Made by a program: the position numbers and the translations under genes | NCBI GenBank assembly: GCA_902800715.1 | Contig: CADCFN010000003.1 | Span: 248,001 to 312,000 of the forward strand | Length of the DNA: 64,000 nt | Source: an uncultured Bacteroidales bacterium | GTDB lineage: Bacteria; Bacteroidota; Bacteroidia; Bacteroidales; Muribaculaceae | Direction: 5' to 3' | Shown: positions 59,960-64,000 of the stretch, piece by piece | How the letters are laid out: every line of letters begins with the position of its first letter | How positions within the stretch are numbered: position 1 is the first letter of the stretch | The notes under the pieces: model-generated | What the model was told of the DNA's origin: nothing | Databases searched by the model: none | Seen by the model: the letters and a program-made list of their open reading frames with translations, nothing else

Positions 59960-60028
59960 GGAGTCAGGAGTCAGAGGTCAGGAGTTAGGAGTCAGACAAG
60001 ACTAGAAACTAGGGACTAGAAACTAAGG
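59955..60028. repeat. Heptamer array between convergent genes, supplying both stops
   Basis: Units CTTAAGG, AGTCAGG, AGTCAGA, GGTCAGG, AGTTAGG, AGTCAGA, then CAAG, then ACTAGAA, ACTAGGG, ACTAGAA, ACTAAGG. The first unit holds the TAA of the permease gene (59957-59959) and the last holds the minus-strand TAG of the Nudix gene (60023-60025). Confidence 0.82.
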
Positions 60029-60571
60029 ATGTTCTGCCAGATAGCGCCACAGCGGGGCTGCCATGAGTGCCTGCAGTTGGCGGTTCTCGCGCAGCATTGA
60101 TTCCACTTCGCCACGGGATAGCAACAGCACAGCGATGTCCTCACCGGCATCAAGGTGCTGGTTGCTCTTGTGTTCTACCCCCTCGGCAAGAAAACAGTGC
60201 GTGATGTTGTCGCAGATGCTGGGATTCTGCCCCACCGTCATGATTTCGCGCCACTCGCCGCCACCATAGCCGGTTTCCTCAAGCAGTTCGCGTTTAGCTG
60301 CCTGCAGGGGCGTTTCGCCCTCTTCTACTACACCGGCACACAGTTCGTCAAGTACCACATCCATCGCATGACGGTACTGCCGCACCATGACAAACTCGCC
60401 CTCACGGGTGATGGCAATGATGTTAACCCATTCGGGATATTCGAGCACATAATGCTCGGGATTGATACGTCCATCAGGCAGTTGCACCTTGTCCACGCGT
60501 GCCGTGAGCCACGGCCGCCGGATGATGTAGCGGCTCTCAAGCGTAGTCCATTTTTTGATTTCCTTAGCCAT
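60023..60571 (-). CDS. Nudix hydrolase (ADP-ribose pyrophosphatase-like)
   Basis: A 182-residue Nudix hydrolase. The Nudix box GVVEEGETPLQAAKRELLEE continues as TGY and matches the consensus exactly, so the enzyme should be active, in contrast with the regulator at 30398. Preceding segments (SRYIIRRPWLTARVDKVQLP, VRQYRHAMDVVLDELCAGVV) resemble ADP-sugar pyrophosphatases of the NudF type. The ATG at 60571 is chosen over an in-frame Met at 60712, which would run through the divergent upxY promoter. The stop codon lies in a heptamer array. Confidence 0.9.
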   Translation of the reverse strand: MAKEIKKWTTLESRYIIRRPWLTARVDKVQLPDGRINPEHYVLEYPEWVNIIAITREGEFVMVRQYRHAMDVVLDELCAGVVEEGETPLQAAKRELLEETGYGGGEWREIMTVGQNPSICDNITHCFLAEGVEHKSNQHLDAGEDIAVLLLSRGEVESMLRENRQLQALMAAPLWRYLAEHP

Positions 60572-60626
60572 GCTTTCTAGTATCGGTTTTGTTATTATAA
60601 CGTGTAAAATGGGCAAATGGTACAGT

Positions 60627-60651
60627 TTTGCGAAAAATTTCCGTACCTTTG
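60627..60651 (+). promoter_or_regulatory. Promoter of upxY-gmd-fcl
   Basis: TTTG (60627-60630) and a perfect -7 box TACCTTTG (60644-60651). Transcription should begin near 60657-60659, almost at the GTG start, so the message is nearly leaderless. Confidence 0.6.
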
Positions 60652-60662
60652 CACTCGTGGAA

Positions 60663-61250
60663 GTGAGGACAATCATAAAGAAAGGACGCGAGAAGAAGGT
60701 ATGGTTTGCCATCCGCGTGACTTATAACCGCGAGCTCAAGGTCAAGGAAGACCTCGACGCGCGCGGCATCACCAACTTCGTGCCCATGCAGTATCGACGT
60801 GAGGAGCGCAACGGAGTGATGGTCAAGCGCTTGGTGCCCAGCGTCCACAACCTCATCTTTATTAACCTCACGCCCAATGAAATGAGGGAGTACAAGATGT
60901 CGACCGACCTGCCCATCCGCTATATCATGGATCACAGGATTGATGGTACCCAAAAGCCCATCACCGTCCCTGACCGCGAGATGGAGAGTTTCATAAAGGT
61001 GGCTGGCACCTATGAGGAAAAACTCATCTTTCTTAATCCCGAACCAGGCGATTTCTCCAAAGGCGAACGCGTGCGTATCATCGGCGGACAATTCGCAGGC
61101 GCTGAGGGCATCTTTGTAAGGGTCAAGGGCGACCGCCGCGTGCTCATCAACGTGCAGGGTCTTGTCGCCGTCGCCACGACCTACGTCCACCCGTCGATGA
61201 TTGAAAAAATCACCGAACCCGACGAGAACAGATTAGACAACGCATTATAG
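60663..61250 (+). CDS. UpxY-type NusG paralogue (transcription antiterminator)
   Basis: NusG-family protein of the UpxY group, which in Bacteroides prevents early termination in surface-polysaccharide operons. The NGN domain begins [20 protein letters not shown], with VPMQYRREE and [10 protein letters not shown], and the C-terminal KOW domain has [20 protein letters not shown]. The start is a GTG at 60663 (or 60657); upstream in-frame ATGs lie before the promoter's start point, and no ATG exists between the promoter and the NGN domain. At about 195 residues the length is typical. It is 7 nt upstream of gmd. It could act on this short operon or on a capsule locus elsewhere. Confidence 0.86.
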   Translation: MRTIIKKGREKKVWFAIRVTYNRELKVKEDLDARGITNFVPMQYRREERNGVMVKRLVPSVHNLIFINLTPNEMREYKMSTDLPIRYIMDHRIDGTQKPITVPDREMESFIKVAGTYEEKLIFLNPEPGDFSKGERVRIIGGQFAGAEGIFVRVKGDRRVLINVQGLVAVATTYVHPSMIEKITEPDENRLDNAL

Positions 61251-61257
61251 AACGACA

Positions 61258-62340
61258 ATGAACGAGAACAAGCAGAAAGTCGCCCTCATCACGGGCATCA
61301 CCGGACAGGACGGATCATATCTGGCAGAGTTCCTGCTGGACAAGGGCTATGAGGTACACGGCATCATCCGCCGCAGCAGCAGTTTCAACACGGGCCGCAT
61401 CGAGCACCTGTACCTCGACGAGTGGGTGCGCGACATGAAGCAGCGCCGCCTCATCAACCTGCACTACGGCGACATGACCGACAGCAGTTCGCTCATCCGC
61501 ATCATCGAGAAAACCAAGCCCGACGAGATTTACAACCTGGCGGCACAAAGCCATGTGAAGGTGTCGTTTGACGTGCCTGAATACACGGCCGAGACCGATG
61601 CCGTGGGCACCCTGCGTCTCATCGAGGCAGTGCGCATCGCAGGCCGCGAGAAAAACACCAAGATTTATCAGGCCAGCACCAGCGAACTCTATGGCAAGGT
61701 GCAGGAAGTGCCTCAACGCGAGACAACGCCGTTCTATCCCCGCAGTCCCTATGGCTGCGCTAAACTCTACTCCTTCTGGATTATGAAGAACTACCGCGAG
61801 AGTTACGGCATGTTCTGCGCTAACGGCATTCTGTTCAATCACGAGAGCGAGCGTCGTGGCGAGACCTTCGTGACCCGCAAAATCACCTTTGCTGCAGCAC
61901 GCATCGCCCACGGTTTGCAGGACAAACTCTACCTGGGCAACCTCAACGCCTTGCGTGACTGGGGCTATGCCCGCGACTATGTGGAGTGCATGTGGCTCAT
62001 CATGCAGCAGCCCGAGTCCGACGATTTTGTCATCGCCACGGGCGAATGCCACTCGGTGAGGGAATTCTGCACCTTGGCGTTCCACCACGCAGGCATCGAG
62101 CTTGAATGGCAAGGCGAAGGTCTCAACGAGAAGGGCATCGACAAGGCGACTGGCAAGGTACTCGTTGAGGTAGATCCGAAATACTTCCGTCCTGCCGAAG
62201 TGGATCAGCTGCTGGGCGACCCGACCAAGGCCAAGAAAGTACTGGGCTGGAACCCGCAGAAGACCTCTTTCCAGGACTTGGTGCGCATCATGGTCGAGCA
62301 TGACATGCAACACATCAAGAAAATCTACCACCTTAAATAA
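61258..62340 (+). CDS. gmd: GDP-mannose 4,6-dehydratase
   Basis: Converts GDP-mannose to GDP-4-keto-6-deoxymannose, first step of GDP-L-fucose synthesis. An extended short-chain dehydrogenase of 360 residues, standard size. The NADP-binding loop is [15 protein letters not shown] followed by [15 protein letters not shown]. Catalytic residues are in [14 protein letters not shown] and the YxxxK motif YGCAK. The downstream [20 protein letters not shown] is the family substrate loop. It follows upxY by 7 nt and precedes fcl by 53 nt. Confidence 0.97.
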   Translation: MNENKQKVALITGITGQDGSYLAEFLLDKGYEVHGIIRRSSSFNTGRIEHLYLDEWVRDMKQRRLINLHYGDMTDSSSLIRIIEKTKPDEIYNLAAQSHVKVSFDVPEYTAETDAVGTLRLIEAVRIAGREKNTKIYQASTSELYGKVQEVPQRETTPFYPRSPYGCAKLYSFWIMKNYRESYGMFCANGILFNHESERRGETFVTRKITFAAARIAHGLQDKLYLGNLNALRDWGYARDYVECMWLIMQQPESDDFVIATGECHSVREFCTLAFHHAGIELEWQGEGLNEKGIDKATGKVLVEVDPKYFRPAEVDQLLGDPTKAKKVLGWNPQKTSFQDLVRIMVEHDMQHIKKIYHLK

Positions 62341-62393
62341 GCATCGCCCACCCTACCCCTTATTTCCGTTTTATCAGTAACACCCGATTTCTC

Positions 62394-63464
62394 ATGGAAA
62401 AGGACTCTAAAATATATGTGGCGGGACACCGCGGGCTCGTGGGCAGTGCCATCTGGAACAACTTGCAACGCAAGGGTTACACCAACCTTATTGGCCGCAC
62501 CCACCAGGAACTCGACCTGATGGACAGCGTGGCCGTCAGGCGTTTCTTTGACGAGGAGCAGCCTGAGTACGTCGTGCTCGCTGCAGCCCATGTGGGCGGC
62601 ATCATGGCTAACCTGAAATACCGCGCCGACTTCATCTACCAGAACCTCGCCATCCAGCAGAACGTCATCGGCGAGAGCTGGCGCCACGGCGTGAAAAAAC
62701 TGCTCTTTCTGGGCAGCACATGTATCTATCCCCGTGAGGCACCCCAACCCATCGGCGAGGACGCCCTACTGACGTCACCGCTGGAATATACCAACGAGCC
62801 CTACGCCATCGCCAAAATCGCCGGAATGAAGATGTGCGAGTCGTTCAATCTGCAATACGGCACCAACTTCATCGCCGTAATGCCCACCAACCTGTATGGC
62901 CCTCGCGACAACTTCAATCTAGAGACCAGCCACGTCATGCCCGCCATGATCAGGAAAATGCATCTCGCCAAGTTGCTGAACGAAGGCAACATCGACGGCA
63001 TCCGCGCCGATTTGGACCGACGCCCCGTCGAACAAACCGACGGCAAGGCTACAGAAGAGCAGATTGCCGCCATACTGGAGAAATACGGCATCTTGAAAGA
63101 CCGCCTACGCTTGTGGGGCACTGGAGCGCCTATTCGCGAATTCCTCTGGAGCGAAGACATGGCCGATGCCAGCGTCTATTGTCTGGAGCACATCGACTTC
63201 AAGGACGTGCGCGGCTCGGGTGACGAGGTGCGCAACTGCCACATCAACATCGGCAGCGGCAAGGAGGTCACCATCCGTCAGCTCGCCGAACTGGTCAAGG
63301 CCACTGTGGGCTACCACGGCTCTATCGAATGGGATGCCACCAAACCCGACGGCACGCTGCGCAAACTCACCGACGTGAGCAAGCTGCACAGCCTGGGCTG
63401 GCACCACACCATGGAACTGGAGGACGGTGTTCCTGCCCTCTATCACTGGTATCTGGGCAACTGA
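62394..63464 (+). CDS. fcl: GDP-L-fucose synthase
   Basis: Epimerises and reduces the Gmd product to GDP-L-fucose. NADP-binding loop GHRGLVGSAIWNNL, the Ser-Tyr-Lys triad in GSTCIYPREAPQP and EPYAIAKIAG, and family motifs AAHVGGIMAN and MPTNLYGPRDNF are visible. The 356-residue length is slightly above the E. coli enzyme because of an insert around DRRPVEQTDGKATEEQIAAI, common in Bacteroidota. With gmd it gives the cell its own GDP-fucose supply for fucosylated surface glycans. Confidence 0.96.
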   Translation: MEKDSKIYVAGHRGLVGSAIWNNLQRKGYTNLIGRTHQELDLMDSVAVRRFFDEEQPEYVVLAAAHVGGIMANLKYRADFIYQNLAIQQNVIGESWRHGVKKLLFLGSTCIYPREAPQPIGEDALLTSPLEYTNEPYAIAKIAGMKMCESFNLQYGTNFIAVMPTNLYGPRDNFNLETSHVMPAMIRKMHLAKLLNEGNIDGIRADLDRRPVEQTDGKATEEQIAAILEKYGILKDRLRLWGTGAPIREFLWSEDMADASVYCLEHIDFKDVRGSGDEVRNCHINIGSGKEVTIRQLAELVKATVGYHGSIEWDATKPDGTLRKLTDVSKLHSLGWHHTMELEDGVPALYHWYLGN

Positions 63465-63496
63465 TTATTCTGAGAGTCTCTGATACATTAAACAAT

Positions 63497-63534
63497 CAAT
63501 ACAATCTGATAGGATATCAATCAAGATTGTATTG
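63497..63534 (+). terminator. Inverted repeat after fcl
   Basis: CAATACAATC (63497-63506) and GATTGTATTG (63525-63534) pair perfectly around 18 bases and are followed by TTTGCATTTATT. A second palindrome (GTTTTTAAT ... ATTAAAAAC, about 63651-63681) lies further down. Nothing else is evident in the 335-base gap apart from the promoter at 63728-63758. Confidence 0.5.
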
Positions 63535-63727
63535 TTTGCATTTATTATCCCCCCTCACGACAAAGCTGCACGAGCTCATATTCTGACTTGCATACAATTT
63601 GAACACGCCAACGAGATAATGGGCACATATCAGGAAGGTGAATACTATTGTTTTTAATTTCTCGGCAAGAGGCCGATTAAAAACAGCATCTGAATTAAGT
63701 CTCATCCTGTTTTTGTATGCCATCGGA

Positions 63728-63758
63728 TTGGTTTTATGAGTAATTTGGTGTATATTTG
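63728..63758 (+). promoter_or_regulatory. Promoter of the right-edge gene
   Basis: TTG (63728-63730) and a perfect -7 box TATATTTG (63751-63758) with 20 bases between. The leader is about 35 nt. Confidence 0.6.
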
Positions 63759-63799
63759 CATCGTTTTTAAAGATTCATTCACTTAATTGCTCTATCACG

Positions 63800-64000
63800 A
63801 TGAAAAAGATTATTATTATTGACGGCGGACCTCGCAAGGCAATGAACACTGCAAAAATGCTACAACGATTTGCCGATGGTGCATTGTCGGTCGGTGACCA
63901 AATTGAAGTGAAAATTGTTCGCCTGTACGATTTGAACTACAAGGGTTGCATGTCGTGTATGGCATGCAAAATCAAGGACAAGGTGTCCAATATATGCAAG
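63800..64000 (+). CDS. Flavodoxin-family/NADPH-dependent FMN reductase protein (partial)
   Basis: The first 67 codons of a gene cut by the window edge, from the ATG at 63800. The start MKKIIIIDGGPRKAMNTAKM is the first strand and FMN phosphate loop of the flavodoxin-like fold. The segment YKGCMSCMACKIKDK carries the Cys-x2-Cys-x2-Cys-x pattern typical of this family of iron-sulfur flavoproteins and NAD(P)H-dependent oxidoreductases. The C-terminal part, and so exact subtype, is outside the window. Confidence 0.85.
   Translation, partial: MKKIIIIDGGPRKAMNTAKMLQRFADGALSVGDQIEVKIVRLYDLNYKGCMSCMACKIKDKVSNICK

Noticed and set aside
63517-63723. Minus-strand 68-codon frame after fcl
   Set aside because: It overlaps palindromes and the next promoter region and has no recognisable features.
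1-64000. tRNA, rRNA, insertion sequences or prophage
   Set aside because: I saw no TPsiC-loop/cloverleaf pattern outside coding regions, no rRNA signature, no transposase or integrase, and no phage structural genes. Low-scoring tRNAs or riboswitches could still be missed by eye; tRNAscan and Infernal would settle it.

Overview
The window is chromosomal DNA of a Bacteroidota bacterium, almost certainly order Bacteroidales; a gut lineage such as Muribaculaceae or Prevotellaceae fits, but family level cannot be settled from sequence alone. Support comes from many promoters with the Bacteroidota -7 box TAnnTTTG (often with a TTG/TTTG about 20 bases upstream), weak or absent Shine-Dalgarno sites, a SusC/SusD pair, menaquinone genes (menA, menG), an UpxY-type NusG paralogue before gmd-fcl, and the acpP-fabF-rnc cluster. 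I see no rRNA, tRNA, insertion sequence, CRISPR array or prophage. The last gene runs off the right edge.

Layout. 0-5.3 kb: pfkA, two DUF805 membrane proteins, then a menA-queA operon. 5.4-14.1 kb: a secreted Ser-rich/Gly-Asn-rich repeat protein, then two paralogous YfhO-like membrane proteins flanking a TPR lipoprotein-or-secreted protein; the first YfhO copy is split by an in-frame TGA. 14.1-17.9 kb: rnz, acpP, fabF, rnc. 18-31 kb: an accessory stretch on the minus strand with lipoproteins, a two-TM protein, an outer-membrane beta-barrel receptor, three related four-TM proteins, a GH31 glucosidase, a VWA/A1S_2505-like fusion protein with a small partner, and a NrtR-like Nudix regulator. 31.4-38.8 kb: dnaB, an M13 peptidase, TatD, a four-helix-bundle protein, a polyprenyl synthase and two translationally coupled lipoproteins. 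39-46 kb: a SusC/SusD pair and a secreted protein. 46-60 kb: cmk, ispH, a DUF3298-like protein, a YycJ/WalJ-like hydrolase, an RsmI-like methylase, phoH, menG, a flavodoxin lipoprotein, radC, a glycosyltransferase, a MATE exporter, an ABC-ATPase/TOPRIM (DUF4435) fusion and a metal permease with a C-terminal HMA domain. 60-64 kb: a Nudix hydrolase diverging from upxY-gmd-fcl (GDP-fucose), and the start of a flavodoxin-family gene.

Functional links. Isoprenoid/menaquinone supply is represented by ispH, the polyprenyl synthase, menA and menG at four separate places. gmd and fcl make GDP-L-fucose for surface glycans. SusC/SusD and the second beta-barrel receptor are outer-membrane functions, and several lipoproteins accompany them.

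Most notable signals: (1) a dispersed class of heptamer tandem repeats at gene ends that repeatedly supply the stop codon; (2) the TGA-split YfhO gene whose paralogue has a Cys codon there; (3) a 210-bp nested inverted-repeat element at 25.0-25.2 kb; (4) the VWA/A1S_2505-like fusion and the ATPase/TOPRIM fusion, both candidate defence or stress proteins; (5) a perfect 13-bp hairpin inside the start of rnc; (6) a three-member family of unnamed four-TM proteins; (7) a 104-bp tail-to-tail overlap of two coding regions.
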